Shown here: positions 52,977-62,100 of the stretch, piece after piece | How the letters are laid out: the number at the start of each line of letters is the position of its first letter | How positions within the stretch are numbered: position 1 is the stretch's first letter | From: Sphingobacterium sp. JB170 | GTDB taxonomy: Bacteria; Bacteroidota; Bacteroidia; Sphingobacteriales; Sphingobacteriaceae | Direction of reading: 5' to 3' | NCBI RefSeq assembly: GCF_900163865.1 | Contig: NZ_FUKU01000037.1 | Coordinates: 33,000-96,999 of the forward strand | Length of the DNA stretch: 64,000 nucleotides | Position numbers and translations under genes: made by a program | The notes under the pieces: model-generated | Database searches by the model: none | What the model was told of the DNA's origin: nothing | What the model saw: only the letters and a program-made list of their open reading frames with translations

Positions 52977-53929
52977 CCGTTAATTTTTGCGAGTTGAGAA
53001 GGGCGAAAGATATAAATATAAGCAACCGCAGCGAAAGACAGGAAGATTACCGCCAGCGATAACGTTAAAGAAACTTGGTAATGCCGGGTGATGAACCCTT
53101 CTAAAAACCCAGCGACAATAAAAAGTGGAACCGTGCTCAACAACACTTTACTTGCATTTTTAATGGCTCGTTTAAAGGATTCTATGCGCGTAAAGGATCC
53201 GGGAAACAAAATACTATTGCCAAGAGCAAGACCACACCCACCAGCAACAACAATTACGGAAAGCTCAATGGCGCCGTGGATCCAGATGGCAGACATAGCT
53301 TCAATAGCGACACCATGCTCATAAAACATATGGTGGAATGCGCCCACCATAATCCCGTTGGACAATAAAATAAATCCCGTGCCCACACTATAAAAGACAC
53401 CAAACGCAAATGCCATAAAGGCGACCCTAACATTGTTTATCGTAATAGCCAGCGCCCCGCCAAGTGCATTACCTTGCTGGTAAACACCCGCTGGATTTCC
53501 ATCTCGGATATTCGCAAGACTCATATCGACATATTGATCTCCTAAAATTAAACGAACAAAATCCATATCATAATGTGCCGAAACAAAACCCAATATCAGC
53601 GAGAAGGAAAAAATGATCAAGGAATAGAATAACGACCGGCGTATCTTCCATATCGCTTCCGGAATATCGTATCTAAAAAATGTTTTGATCTGACTTACCG
53701 AAGTTCTTTGGTCGCGGTAGAGCACCTGATGTGCTAAAATAGCGAGCTCATTTAAATATTCCTTGGTTTTAGATTCCGGATAAAAAGTCTGCGCATAAGC
53801 TAGGTCATTCGTCAATTCAATATAATTAGAAGCAAGTATATCCGGCTCAATATCAGCCTTGTTTCGGAGATTACTTTCTATTAGAATCCACTTTTCTTTA
53901 TTCTGTTCAATAAAAGAGGCTTCTCTCAT
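52967..53929 (-). CDS. Stage II sporulation protein M (SpoIIM)-like membrane protein
   Basis: 320 residues. N-terminal cytoplasmic helical domain (about 1-105, with IELTNDLAYAQTFYPESKTKEYLNELA), then six helices of the SpoIIM type: SLFYSLIIFSFSLILGFVSA, NNVRVAFMAFAFGVFYSVGTGFILLSNGIMVG and HGAIELSVIVVAGGCGLALG. In sporulators SpoIIM helps septal peptidoglycan removal; Bacteroidota do not sporulate, so the function here is different and unknown. First gene of the six-gene minus-strand operon, divergent from the RDD gene. Confidence 0.9.
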   Translation of the reverse strand: MREASFIEQNKEKWILIESNLRNKADIEPDILASNYIELTNDLAYAQTFYPESKTKEYLNELAILAHQVLYRDQRTSVSQIKTFFRYDIPEAIWKIRRSLFYSLIIFSFSLILGFVSAHYDMDFVRLILGDQYVDMSLANIRDGNPAGVYQQGNALGGALAITINNVRVAFMAFAFGVFYSVGTGFILLSNGIMVGAFHHMFYEHGVAIEAMSAIWIHGAIELSVIVVAGGCGLALGNSILFPGSFTRIESFKRAIKNASKVLLSTVPLFIVAGFLEGFITRHYQVSLTLSLAVIFLSFAAVAYIYIFRPSQLAKINGWK

Positions 53930-53953
53930 ACTTAAGTTTATTGCTTATCTCAC

Positions 53954-53961
53954 CAAAGATA
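53954..53961 (-). promoter_or_regulatory. -7 box of the SpoIIM-MoxR-DUF58 operon
   Basis: Minus strand TATCTTTG matches TAnnTTTG; start near 53947 leaves a leader of about 18 bases. No -33 TTG at standard distance. Confidence 0.45.
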
Positions 53962-54072
53962 TGAAATAATCATTGTGTGTTTTAATTAAAAAACAACGAT
54001 TTTTAACGATCTTCGCAAAGAAAGATATACGTTAATAAACTTACGAACGGGTAGCAAATCAATGACGAATTA

Positions 54073-54813
54073 ATGAGCCTGCGAATGAACACACTTCCTA
54101 TTAATACCCCTCAAAATGTAAAATTTGAGTATAACCTTGCTTCACTCGGCACTCGCATTCTCGCCTTTGCAATTGACTATTTTTTGATCTCTTGCTATAT
54201 ATTATTGATTTATTTAATCCTCGCTAAACTTGGACTATTTACATCGAATGATTCTTGGTTGATAGCGGGCGTCTTCGGGCTTTTGTCCTTACCCGCATTC
54301 ATGTATCCATTTTTAATGGAAACAATTTTTAATGGTCAAACTATTGGCAAGAGGTTGACGAAGATAAAAGTCGTGAAGATTGACGGTACGCGGGCGACCA
54401 TTTATCAATATTTTATACGATGGGTGTGCACCATAGTTGATATCTTTTTATGTATGGGTGCAATCGGAATCGGCAGTATCGTCCTCAGTAAAAAGGCCCA
54501 GCGTATTGGTGACATTGCCGCCGACACAGCGGTAATAAGCATCAAACAGAATACCGTAATTCAAGAAACGCTATTTGCCGAAATTACAGCAGAATATAAT
54601 GTTACCTTTCCGCAAGTAATGCGCCTTTCCGACAACGATGTCAACATTGTAAAAGACGTCTTAAAAAAAGGATACGAGCGAAAAGATTACAATATTATCC
54701 TTGCACTGAGCAACAAACTTGTCGATCTTCTTGAGGTTAAGCCCCAAATGGCTCCCGAAGTATTCATTGACCTTGTGATAAAAGATTACTATTACACCTT
54801 TAAAAATCGATAA
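54073..54813 (+). CDS. RDD-family membrane protein
   Basis: 246 residues. RDD domain at about 18-165: LGTRILAFAIDYFLISCYILLIYLI (Arg and Asp of the name), then FNGQTIGKRLTKIKVV, a helix and KKAQRIGDIAADTAVI. A cytoplasmic helical tail of about 80 residues follows (MRLSDNDVNIVKDVLKKGYERKDY). Divergent from SpoIIM and commonly kept next to it in Bacteroidota, so it probably belongs to the same membrane assembly. ATG 54085 is an alternative start. Confidence 0.9.
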   Translation: MSLRMNTLPINTPQNVKFEYNLASLGTRILAFAIDYFLISCYILLIYLILAKLGLFTSNDSWLIAGVFGLLSLPAFMYPFLMETIFNGQTIGKRLTKIKVVKIDGTRATIYQYFIRWVCTIVDIFLCMGAIGIGSIVLSKKAQRIGDIAADTAVISIKQNTVIQETLFAEITAEYNVTFPQVMRLSDNDVNIVKDVLKKGYERKDYNIILALSNKLVDLLEVKPQMAPEVFIDLVIKDYYYTFKNR

Positions 54814-54832
54814 GACAAGCCCTGACCCCCCC

Positions 54833-55492
54833 TTAATTTCTAGGCAAAAAAGCCCACTGCACGTAATTAATATTTTTATTATCAGCCAAATACTTGCGCT
54901 CATAATACGTCTTTATCGAAAGCACTTCATCCACCAAATCGGAATGATAAAGATCTGTCGTTTGCTTTAATTTTGGAAGCCTTAAATCCTCTAGCTGCTC
55001 AATTGTATACGCATAGAAGCCATCGTTATCCGTTTTCAAATGCATAAGCCCCCCTTTTTTAAGTACCTCTTTATATCGGGCTAAAAAGTTGGGATTGGTT
55101 AATCGCTTCTTCTCTCTACTGTCTTGCGGTTGTGGATCTGGGAAAGTAATCCATATCTCATCAATTTCACCGGGACCGAAATGTTCAAGAAGCGTTTCGA
55201 TCTGTATGCGCAGGAAGCCAACATTAGCGATCGATTCCTCAAGCGCCGTCTTGGCGCCACGCCAAATACGATTGCCTTTGTAATCGATACCAATAAAATT
55301 TTTATCGGGAAATAATTTTGCTAAATTAACCGTGTATTCACCCTTGCCGCATGCGAGCTCTACTATAACAGGATTATCATTTTTAAAAAAGCGATTTGCC
55401 CATTGGCCCTTATACGCTTTACCAGCATCTAGCTGTAAAACGTTGGAAAACGTTGCCACTTCCGCATATTTACGAAGCTTATCCTTACCCAT
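54833..55492 (-). CDS. trmB: tRNA (guanine-N7-)-methyltransferase
   Basis: 219 residues from ATG 55492 (MGKDKLRKYAE). A reading from 55642 would run 50 residues back through the promoter and the fcl start and is rejected. SAM-binding motif VELACGKGEYTVNLAKLFP, ligand motif FIGIDYKGNRIWRGA, DEIWITFPDPQPQ (catalytic region) and GGLMHLKTDNDGFY. Methylates G46 in tRNA variable loops. Convergent with the RDD gene. Confidence 0.95.
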   Translation of the reverse strand: MGKDKLRKYAEVATFSNVLQLDAGKAYKGQWANRFFKNDNPVIVELACGKGEYTVNLAKLFPDKNFIGIDYKGNRIWRGAKTALEESIANVGFLRIQIETLLEHFGPGEIDEIWITFPDPQPQDSREKKRLTNPNFLARYKEVLKKGGLMHLKTDNDGFYAYTIEQLEDLRLPKLKQTTDLYHSDLVDEVLSIKTYYERKYLADNKNINYVQWAFLPRN

Positions 55493-55503
55493 TTTATGAT
55501 ATT

Positions 55504-55530
55504 TTGTCCGCAAAAATAACCTTATATTTG
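55504..55530 (+). promoter_or_regulatory. Promoter of fcl, overlapping the trmB promoter
   Basis: TTG 55504-55506, 16-base spacer, TATATTTG 55523-55530. Predicted start near 55537, 13 bases before the GTG start codon. Confidence 0.6.
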
Positions 55531-55540
55531 TAGGAATCAA
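55511..55540 (-). promoter_or_regulatory. Promoter of trmB, overlapping the fcl promoter
   Basis: Minus strand TTG (55540-55538), 19-base spacer, TATTTTTG (55518-55511): ideal Bacteroidota spacing. Predicted start about 12 bases before trmB ATG. The opposite -7 box is four bases away. Confidence 0.68.
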
Positions 55541-55549
55541 TAGTTCAAC

Positions 55550-56485
55550 GTGGAAAAAGAAGCTAAAATATATGTTGCGGGTCACCGAGGAATGGTCGGA
55601 TCGGCGATCGTGCGTGCCTTGGAAAAAACAGGCTACAATCATATCATCAAACGCACCAGTAGTGAGCTTGACTTACGCAATCAGGCGGCAGTAGAGACGT
55701 TCTTTAATGAGCAGAAACCCGATTATGTATTTCTTGCAGCTGCTAAAGTGGGTGGCATTATTGCCAATAGCACTTACCGTGCTGACTTTTTATACGAAAA
55801 TATCGCCATCCAGACGAACGTCATCCATCAGTCGTATGTTCATGGCGTTAAAAAATTACTGTTTCTAGGGTCAAGCTGTATATACCCAAAACTAGCTCCG
55901 CAGCCCCTAAAAGAAGAAGCACTGCTCACCGGTCCGCTCGAACCTACGAACGAACCTTATGCTATTGCTAAGATTGCTGGAATAAAAATGTGTGAAGCGT
56001 ACAGGGCACAATACGGATGCAATTTCATTTCGGCAATGCCCACAAATCTATACGGTATTAACGATAATTACCATCCGCAAAATTCACACGTATTGCCCGC
56101 ATTAATTCGCCGCTTCCATGAAGCGAAAATCTCGGACACCCCGAAGGTAGAAATATGGGGGACAGGTACGCCACTGCGCGAGTTTTTATACGCTGATGAC
56201 CTCGGACAAGCCTGTCTATTTCTAATGGCAAACTATAATCAAGCACAATTTATAAACGTGGGCGTGGGTGAAGATCTACGTATCGAAGACCTAGCATATA
56301 TGATTAAAGATATAACCGGTTATAAAGGGAGTATTGAGTTCGACAGTAGCAAACCAGACGGAACACCACGGAAATTAATGGATGTTTCCAAACTAACGGA
56401 TTTGGGGTGGACGGCAAAAACGAACCTTCCTGAGGGGATTCGTCTCGCCTACCAAGACTTTCTGGCTAAAAATATTCCCGCTTAA
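55550..56485 (+). CDS. fcl: GDP-L-fucose synthase
   Basis: 311 residues starting at GTG 55550, the only start that leaves the N-terminal Rossmann strand intact ([19 protein letters not shown]). Converts GDP-4-keto-6-deoxymannose to GDP-L-fucose with NADPH. SDR motifs: FLGSSCIYP (catalytic Ser) and YAIAKIAG (YxxxK). [27 protein letters not shown] is typical of Fcl. gmd is not in the window. Its stop overlaps the stop of the convergent gene at 56482. Confidence 0.96.
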   Translation: MEKEAKIYVAGHRGMVGSAIVRALEKTGYNHIIKRTSSELDLRNQAAVETFFNEQKPDYVFLAAAKVGGIIANSTYRADFLYENIAIQTNVIHQSYVHGVKKLLFLGSSCIYPKLAPQPLKEEALLTGPLEPTNEPYAIAKIAGIKMCEAYRAQYGCNFISAMPTNLYGINDNYHPQNSHVLPALIRRFHEAKISDTPKVEIWGTGTPLREFLYADDLGQACLFLMANYNQAQFINVGVGEDLRIEDLAYMIKDITGYKGSIEFDSSKPDGTPRKLMDVSKLTDLGWTAKTNLPEGIRLAYQDFLAKNIPA

Positions 56486-56997
56486 TAGGTCTCCCTTATC
56501 GGGGTAGGTCCATTTTCGGCTATTTCTTTTTCCATCATCTCTGGTGTGATGGAGCCCTTCGCTTTTTTCTTATGTTTCCTTTTCGAAGGTTTCATCAAAC
56601 CAGTTAATTTACTGACCAACCCACTGATTTTTGATTGATTTACCTGACCAATAGCCGTTTCCGAAGCAAGCAAAACCAGTAGCTTTTTTACCCAGCCCGA
56701 GTTCCGTAGAAGCGTAGTATTTAGCACCAGGGGTGCACCTAATTGCAGAACATTTGTGAGCCAATCCGCGTCTTCCCTTTTTGTCGCACGGCTTATCCCC
56801 TTGACCACGCCGCGCACTGCACCTGCACCAGGAATGGTAGAAACAATATTATTTACAACCCGAATTGGCGACTCAACCTTGTTTTTCAAAAGCCCATATT
56901 GGTTCACCAAAGTTGCTTGATGCCCCCGTTTGATCCCTTTCAACCGAGCGATTTCGAGCGCCAATTCTTGTATGCTATTTATTTTCTGTGATTCCAT
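56482..56997 (-). CDS. Hypothetical protein of an envelope trio
   Basis: 171 residues, unrecognised. Helical N terminus ([33 protein letters not shown]), a Gly/Ala stretch ([20 protein letters not shown]), a moderately hydrophobic centre ([17 protein letters not shown]) and a very basic tail ([13 protein letters not shown]). Starts within the end of the holin-like gene (23-base overlap), so translation is coupled. The neighbours suggest an inner-membrane-associated stress role. Confidence 0.75.
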   Translation of the reverse strand: MESQKINSIQELALEIARLKGIKRGHQATLVNQYGLLKNKVESPIRVVNNIVSTIPGAGAVRGVVKGISRATKREDADWLTNVLQLGAPLVLNTTLLRNSGWVKKLLVLLASETAIGQVNQSKISGLVSKLTGLMKPSKRKHKKKAKGSITPEMMEKEIAENGPTPIRETY

Positions 56998-57406
56998 CGT
57001 CTACATTCTCTTTAGTTTCATCCTTAATTCCCGCTCCCTGTTCATCGTCATCTTCATCTCCACCCCAATTCTTGGTGATTTTGCGAATGGTAAAATTGAC
57101 CAAAAATGACTCTAATCTAGGTTCAAACAACCGAATCAGTAACACTGATACAAAAAAGATAACTCCCGTTAACAAAAAGCCCAATGCATTACTCTCCAAC
57201 AGCTCACCCAAATAAAAACCTAATGCAAGCGAACAAAAGAATATGATAAACAGCGTGAATACTATTTTAACAATATCCAATGCCAACGACCCAAAAATAC
57301 GCGAACCTTTAGACAAGCCTCTTAAACGTAAGAGCTTAATCTGCGTATCTACGTAATCTTTTCCCGCTTGAATCGTATCGCTTATTGAAAACTTCTCTTC
57401 TTCCAT
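56975..57406 (-). CDS. Holin-like (phage holin superfamily III / DUF1469-type) membrane protein
   Basis: 143 residues from ATG 57406 (MEEEKFSIS); a start at 57430 would add eight residues. Short helical N terminus, then two adjacent hydrophobic helices (IVKIVFTLFIIFFCSLALGFYLG and ALGFLLTGVIFFVSVLLI) and an acidic C terminus (GGDEDDDEQG). Members next to YtxH genes are not phage genes; they are common chromosomal envelope proteins of unknown role. Confidence 0.8.
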   Translation of the reverse strand: MEEEKFSISDTIQAGKDYVDTQIKLLRLRGLSKGSRIFGSLALDIVKIVFTLFIIFFCSLALGFYLGELLESNALGFLLTGVIFFVSVLLIRLFEPRLESFLVNFTIRKITKNWGGDEDDDEQGAGIKDETKENVDDGITENK

Positions 57407-57578
57407 AATTACCTTTTCTAGAAAAAACAATCGTCATCATACTCCAATGACCGAAATTTTCCCGTAGTTATAAATACCTTCAACTAAGAATATAAAAAAT
57501 GAAGGGTGAAATTGGAGCCATTAAAAGTTAAAACAGAGTTAACTAATAATGGCTAGATACACACGTTGTCGGCGTCGA

Positions 57579-57848
57579 TTATGCGTGCTCAATAACTTCG
57601 TCATCCAACGCAGACTCTACGTGCGCGGCTTTAGACTTAACTAAAGAAACTAATTTTTCTTTAAGCTCATTAATCTGGTCGAACTGCTCCTCAGCCCGTT
57701 CTTTCAATACGTCTCCTAAGTCTGCTAAAGAATCATTCAACTTATCTCTTGTCTCTGATCCTTTTTCAGGTGCAAACAACAACCCAATAACCGCACCCGC
57801 GGCTATTCCTGCTAGCAATGCTGCTACTACTTTACCGTTTTCGTTCAT
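57579..57848 (-). CDS. YtxH domain-containing protein
   Basis: 89 residues. Gly-rich membrane segment (VVAALLAGIAAGAVIGLLFAPEKGSETRDKL is the diagnostic YtxH start), followed by an amphipathic coiled helix to the C terminus. YtxH proteins are general-stress induced in Bacillus; function unknown. First gene of the trio with the holin-like and 171-residue proteins. Confidence 0.9.
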   Translation of the reverse strand: MNENGKVVAALLAGIAAGAVIGLLFAPEKGSETRDKLNDSLADLGDVLKERAEEQFDQINELKEKLVSLVKSKAAHVESALDDEVIEHA

Positions 57849-58171
57849 TTGATCCTCTATTTAAAGTTTTAATTTAATATATCGGTTTATATGTTAAACA
57901 ACTAATCCCGCTAATCGTTTTAAAAATACGAAAGTTTTCCGGGCGATTGCCACATATATTGAAAGACAACAAAAACCTTTCCAAAAGCCCCCACACATAG
58001 GCGGGACGCTAGCACACAAGATAAATTTTACGCCAAGTTTACACGAAAACAATAACACGTTAAATTTCAGAAAATTAGAACACAAAAAATAGAAGGTGTT
58101 TAACTTTTTGTATAACTCAGACCTCATCACGAAGGTTGACTGCACTTTTGTCAGTCAGCACAAAAAAGCTG
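57849..58171. other. Intergenic region with no recognised gene
   Basis: 323 bases of AT-rich sequence between the rhomboid stop and the YtxH start. A 6-bp hairpin (58137-58142/58152-58157) follows the rhomboid stop without a T-run. An open frame on the minus strand (57894-58145) is rich in Phe and Cys and unlike a protein. No perfect TAnnTTTG box. Confidence 0.5.
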
Positions 58172-58807
58172 TTAAAACTGCTCAAAAAAATTCACAATCG
58201 ACCACGGGTAGAGCAAGATTGTCAGTAGCAATCCCGACAAGGCACCGTATAAATGGGCATCGTGATTTATATTATCTGAAGATTTTTTTGATGCCCAGAT
58301 ACAGTAACCAAGAAAAAGAAATGCAAACAAATATGCGGGGATAGGAATAACCATAAACAGTCCTAACATTTGCTTGGGCTGAAATAATATAAAGCTAAAC
58401 AACACCGCGCATATCGCGCCCGAGGCTCCTAAACTATAATACCCGGGGTTATCTTTATGGCGCAAGATTGTTGGCAGATCACTCAGGATGAGCGTCAAAA
58501 CATAAAAGCCAGCGAATAAGAAATGACCGATGGGCCCACTAAACTGCACAAACATCGCTTCCAATGCGAAACCAAAATAATAAAAGGTAAACATATTAAA
58601 AAGCAAATGCATCCCATCCTTATGGATCATACCGCTCGTGATAACCGTATATAACTTCGCTTTATTTCGTTTTATCCCATAGGGATGGAGCATAAGCTTT
58701 CCGTAGTAATTCTCATTCGAAAATACAAATAAACTAAGCCCAATCGTCAATACGAATATAACCGACGCAACGGGAGTATAATTAAGATAATTTAATAGGT
58801 TGTCCAT
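58172..58807 (-). CDS. Rhomboid-family intramembrane serine protease
   Basis: 211 residues, six helices. Active-site motifs: HLLFNMFTFYYFG (helix 2 His and Asn), SLGASGAICAVLFSF (GxSG with catalytic Ser) and DAHLYGALSGLL (catalytic His in the last helix). All residues for proteolysis are present. Cleaves membrane proteins within the bilayer; substrates unknown. Four bases after the LUD gene's stop on the same strand. Confidence 0.92.
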   Translation of the reverse strand: MDNLLNYLNYTPVASVIFVLTIGLSLFVFSNENYYGKLMLHPYGIKRNKAKLYTVITSGMIHKDGMHLLFNMFTFYYFGFALEAMFVQFSGPIGHFLFAGFYVLTLILSDLPTILRHKDNPGYYSLGASGAICAVLFSFILFQPKQMLGLFMVIPIPAYLFAFLFLGYCIWASKKSSDNINHDAHLYGALSGLLLTILLYPWSIVNFFEQF

Positions 58808-58810
58808 AAT

Positions 58811-59458
58811 TTAAAATCTATCTTCTACTAAAAAGATATATAACTCTTTAGGGCCATGCGCGCCCAGCACCAGCCTTTTCTCGATATCTGCCGTGCGGCT
58901 TGGGCCTGTAATGGTAGAAACCATTGTCGGCCACTGCGAGCCGTATTTTTCATTCATCTTATTGAGCCCGTGCCGTATATCCATAACTAGCTGTGAGGCA
59001 TAAGCGATAACAATATGTACGGGCGGGTATATACTTAACCGACGTCCCGATGGATTACCATTAGAAACCAGCACACTCCCGTTGCGGGCGATCAGCGCCT
59101 CGCAACTTGTAATACCCGCATCTGCATCCTCAAAAAAACGCTCTGCCGTATATACCGGGAATCCGTATTGTTTTAAAAGCTGTTGAATTTCGGATTCCCA
59201 TGCGAAGGGCTTTTTTAATTTTAACTTCTCGGCAAGTAAAATGAGATTCTCGATGATTGCAATTTCACCCTCACAATAAATAAAATTACCCCCGATTGCA
59301 GTCAACTCGCCCGCAAATGTCACATCCAGTGGCTCTGGTTCGTCGTTATACAAGGGTGAATCTTCAAAATCAACATGCGGATTCTCGCGCTTTTGAAGCA
59401 ATGCTTGCCGAATTTTCTTGAGCATTTGTTCTTTTGCTGTTGTATTTCTAATATTCAT
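58811..59458 (-). CDS. LUD-domain (LutC/YkgG-like) protein
   Basis: 215 residues. LUD motifs: ITSCEALIARNGSVLVSN, RRLSIYPPVHIVIAYASQLV and the C-terminal TGPSRTADIEKRLVLGAHGPKELYIFLVED. LutC is part of lactate oxidation with LutA and LutB, which are absent here; single LUD genes are frequent in Bacteroidota. Its enzymatic role in isolation is unknown. Stop is followed by the rhomboid start within four bases. Confidence 0.9.
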   Translation of the reverse strand: MNIRNTTAKEQMLKKIRQALLQKRENPHVDFEDSPLYNDEPEPLDVTFAGELTAIGGNFIYCEGEIAIIENLILLAEKLKLKKPFAWESEIQQLLKQYGFPVYTAERFFEDADAGITSCEALIARNGSVLVSNGNPSGRRLSIYPPVHIVIAYASQLVMDIRHGLNKMNEKYGSQWPTMVSTITGPSRTADIEKRLVLGAHGPKELYIFLVEDRF

Positions 59459-59503
59459 TTTTTATATGTGAACGGACCTGCTAAAATTTATCGCTTAGGT
59501 AAT

Positions 59504-59552
59504 GCTAAAAATACTCAAGACTTTTCGAGCAGAAAAGCAGGAAAAGTCTTGA
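59504..59552 (-). terminator. Intrinsic terminator of ftsH
   Basis: Perfect 12-base arms (59515-59526 and 59541-59552) around a 14-base loop, followed on the minus strand by GTATTTTT. It lies about 27 bases after the ftsH stop. Confidence 0.8.
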
Positions 59553-59578
59553 TATCCTCGATGGACTACAAATTTGTA

Positions 59579-61645
59579 TTATAACTCTTTTGTCGTCTCG
59601 GATTGTGTGTCGTTATTATTACTCTTCTCAGGAAGCTCGATAGGCAAATCTGTCTGCGGTACACCTCCGCCATCAGCGCCACCATTTACAAACTCATCAT
59701 ATGTGGTACGATTTTCGAAAGGCCGCTTGCCCAAAATTTCTTCCAAGTCGCTTTGGAATAAGATCTCTTTCTCCAAAAGCTTCTCCGCAATCTTAATCAA
59801 CCCCTCTTGCTTATCAAGCAACAATTGTTTAGTCCGTTCGTACACCTTAGCAATTAAGATACGAACCTCATCATCAATTAGCTCCGCAGTTTGGTCAGAA
59901 TAGGGCTTTTGGAATTGTGATTCAGTCGCGCCGTCTCTAAAAGATACGTTACCAACTTTCTCATTCATACCATATACCGCAGTCATCGCATATGCGAGTT
60001 TTGTAATACGCTCTAAATCATTTTGTGCCCCCGTACTAATGCGGGCGAATGTAATATCTTCGGCTACACGTCCTCCCATTGTCATACACATACTGTCCAG
60101 TAGCTGCTCGGTGGTATATAAGAATTGCTCTTTGGGCAAATACTGGGCATATCCTAACGCAGCGACACCACGAGGGACAATAGACACTTTTACCAGAGGA
60201 TCGGCATATTCAAGAAACCAACCGGCAATTGCATGCCCCGCTTCATGATAAGCAACAATTTTCTTCTCTTCGGGTGATATGATTTTATTCTTCTTCTCCA
60301 GACCTCCGATAACCCTATCAACGGCATCTTGGAAATCCTGCATATCGATCGCATTCTTATTCTTACGCGCCGCGATCAATGCCGCCTCGTTACAAACGTT
60401 CGCAATCTCCGCTCCGGCGAAGCCCGGCGTCTGTGCCGATAGCTTTTTAGCATCGACCTCTTCAGAAAGCTTCAATGGGGCTAAATGGACGTTAAAAATA
60501 TGCTCTCTACCGATCAAATCCGGTTTATCAATCGATATCTGGCGATCGAAACGTCCTGGACGTAGTAAGGCCGTATCCAGCACGTCCAAACGGTTTGTCG
60601 CTGCGAGAATAATCACGCCTACATTGGTGCCGAAACCATCCATTTCTACAAGTAGCTGGTTCAATGTGTTTTCCCGCTCGTCATTGCCACCCATTACGGA
60701 ATTTTTGCCTCGCGCACGTCCGATAGCGTCTATTTCATCGATGAAGATGATACATGGCGCTTTCTCCTTTGCTTGCTTAAACAAATCACGAACACGAGAA
60801 GCCCCCACACCTACGAACATCTCAACGAAGTCAGAACCAGACAGCGAGAAGAAAGGCACTTGCGCCTCACCAGCTACCGCTTTTGCTAACAACGTTTTAC
60901 CCGTTCCGGGAGGGCCTACTAGTAAGGCACCTTTGGGGATTTTCCCACCAAGGTCTGTATATTTCCGTGGATTTTTCAAGAAATCGACGATCTCCATTAC
61001 TTCGGTTTTCGCTTCTTCCAGTCCCGCAACATCGTTAAAGGTGATATTAATTTGGGACTCTTTATCAAATAACTGGGCTTTGGATTTCCCGATATTAAAG
61101 ATGGCGCCTCCGCCACCGCCAGCACCCCCACCCATTCTACGCATGAGCAGCATCCAGATACCAACGATTATCAATAAAGGTAGCATAAAAGAAACGAACC
61201 AACCTGTCCATGGGTTTGTACGGTCTTCATATTTAACGGCAACCTTAGCAACATCCGTCCCTAAGCTATCTTGCGATGCGTTTAACTTTCTTTCCAGAAT
61301 TTCAGGAGAAGGTTCGGTAAACACATATTGCGGCCCGACCGCCGGGCTCATCATCAAGGAATTTTCTTCCGGTGCAACATCTTTATATTTTTCTTCAGAG
61401 AGTTTATCCTTTTTAATATAAACCTCTACATCGACTAAATCATTATTCTTATAGGCCACTAACTTATCCACGTCGCCGGGCAATAACATGTTTTGCTCAA
61501 ATTCGGAATAACTAATTTTCTCAGCCGTTTCGCCACTAAATAAGAACTGTAAACCAAAGAAACCTAGGATAATTAATATCCAGAGCCACATCATGTTAAA
61601 CTTCGGTGGTACAGGGGTAACTTTTTTATTCGGGATTTTCTTCAT
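59579..61645 (-). CDS. ftsH: ATP-dependent zinc metalloprotease FtsH
   Basis: 688 residues. Two N-terminal helices ([19 protein letters not shown] and [20 protein letters not shown]) frame a periplasmic domain. AAA+ module: Walker [20 protein letters not shown], Walker [13 protein letters not shown], second region of homology [20 protein letters not shown]. Protease site HEAGH. C terminus acidic. Degrades misfolded membrane proteins and regulatory substrates. Downstream of rsfS by 32 bases, likely one operon. Confidence 0.98.
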   Translation of the reverse strand: MKKIPNKKVTPVPPKFNMMWLWILIILGFFGLQFLFSGETAEKISYSEFEQNMLLPGDVDKLVAYKNNDLVDVEVYIKKDKLSEEKYKDVAPEENSLMMSPAVGPQYVFTEPSPEILERKLNASQDSLGTDVAKVAVKYEDRTNPWTGWFVSFMLPLLIIVGIWMLLMRRMGGGAGGGGGAIFNIGKSKAQLFDKESQINITFNDVAGLEEAKTEVMEIVDFLKNPRKYTDLGGKIPKGALLVGPPGTGKTLLAKAVAGEAQVPFFSLSGSDFVEMFVGVGASRVRDLFKQAKEKAPCIIFIDEIDAIGRARGKNSVMGGNDERENTLNQLLVEMDGFGTNVGVIILAATNRLDVLDTALLRPGRFDRQISIDKPDLIGREHIFNVHLAPLKLSEEVDAKKLSAQTPGFAGAEIANVCNEAALIAARKNKNAIDMQDFQDAVDRVIGGLEKKNKIISPEEKKIVAYHEAGHAIAGWFLEYADPLVKVSIVPRGVAALGYAQYLPKEQFLYTTEQLLDSMCMTMGGRVAEDITFARISTGAQNDLERITKLAYAMTAVYGMNEKVGNVSFRDGATESQFQKPYSDQTAELIDDEVRILIAKVYERTKQLLLDKQEGLIKIAEKLLEKEILFQSDLEEILGKRPFENRTTYDEFVNGGADGGGVPQTDLPIELPEKSNNNDTQSETTKEL

Positions 61646-61677
61646 TATATTCTGTTAAATCATCTCTTAATTGTAAA

Positions 61678-62052
61678 CTAAGCGCTTTGAAAGGATTCCA
61701 GTTGAGCGTCGCCCCACAAATCTTCAATACCATAACGGCTTCTTACGTCTTTCTTGAAGATATGCACTACGACATCCACAAAATCCAACAAAACCCACTC
61801 TCCATTTCCTCGCCCTTCTATATTCCAGGGTCTTTGACCAAATGCTTTGTAAACTTCGTCTTCTATACTTTTAGCGATCGCTCCCACCTGTATGCTTGAT
61901 TCGGCGTGACATATCACAAAATAATCCGACAGCGTCGCGTTCACTTTCCTCATATCCATCCGCACAATTTCGTCTCCTTTCTTCTCTTGCATCCCAAATA
62001 CGACAACCTCTGCGAGTCTGCTTGACAACTCCGTTTTTGTGAATTTATTCAT
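61678..62052 (-). CDS. rsfS: Ribosome silencing factor
   Basis: 124 residues. RsfS/Iojap fold: EIVRMDMRKVNATLSDYFVICHAESSIQVGAIAKSIEDEV and EWVLLDFVDVVVHIFKKDVRSRYGIEDLWGDA are both diagnostic. Binds uL14 and blocks subunit joining under starvation. Divergent from birA; the region between starts is short. Confidence 0.96.
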   Translation of the reverse strand: MNKFTKTELSSRLAEVVVFGMQEKKGDEIVRMDMRKVNATLSDYFVICHAESSIQVGAIAKSIEDEVYKAFGQRPWNIEGRGNGEWVLLDFVDVVVHIFKKDVRSRYGIEDLWGDAQLESFQSA

Positions 62053-62070
62053 TAAAAAACATTAGTTTTG
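62037..62070 (+). promoter_or_regulatory. Promoter of birA
   Basis: TTG 62037-62039, 23-base spacer, TAGTTTTG 62063-62070 (perfect TAnnTTTG). Start near 62077 lies downstream of the TTG codon at 62068, which therefore cannot be the translation start. Confidence 0.6.
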
Positions 62071-62100
62071 AATGTTCCGTATACTCTTAACTCTATTCTC

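Noticed and set aside
54073..54813. SpoIIM/RDD cluster as evidence of sporulation
   Set aside because: No other sporulation genes are present and the gene content is Bacteroidota; the SpoIIM name is only a family label.
56975..57406. Holin-like gene as a prophage remnant
   Set aside because: Neighbours are housekeeping and YtxH genes, with no phage structural genes or integrase; this holin family is common on chromosomes.
57894..58145. 83-codon frame upstream of ytxH
   Set aside because: Phe/Cys-rich composition and no conserved pattern; probably chance in AT-rich DNA.
60279..61421. 380-codon open frame on the plus strand opposite ftsH
   Set aside because: It lies wholly antisense to the clearly coding ftsH, is rich in Ser, Pro and Ile as expected for a mirror frame, and has no domain or promoter.
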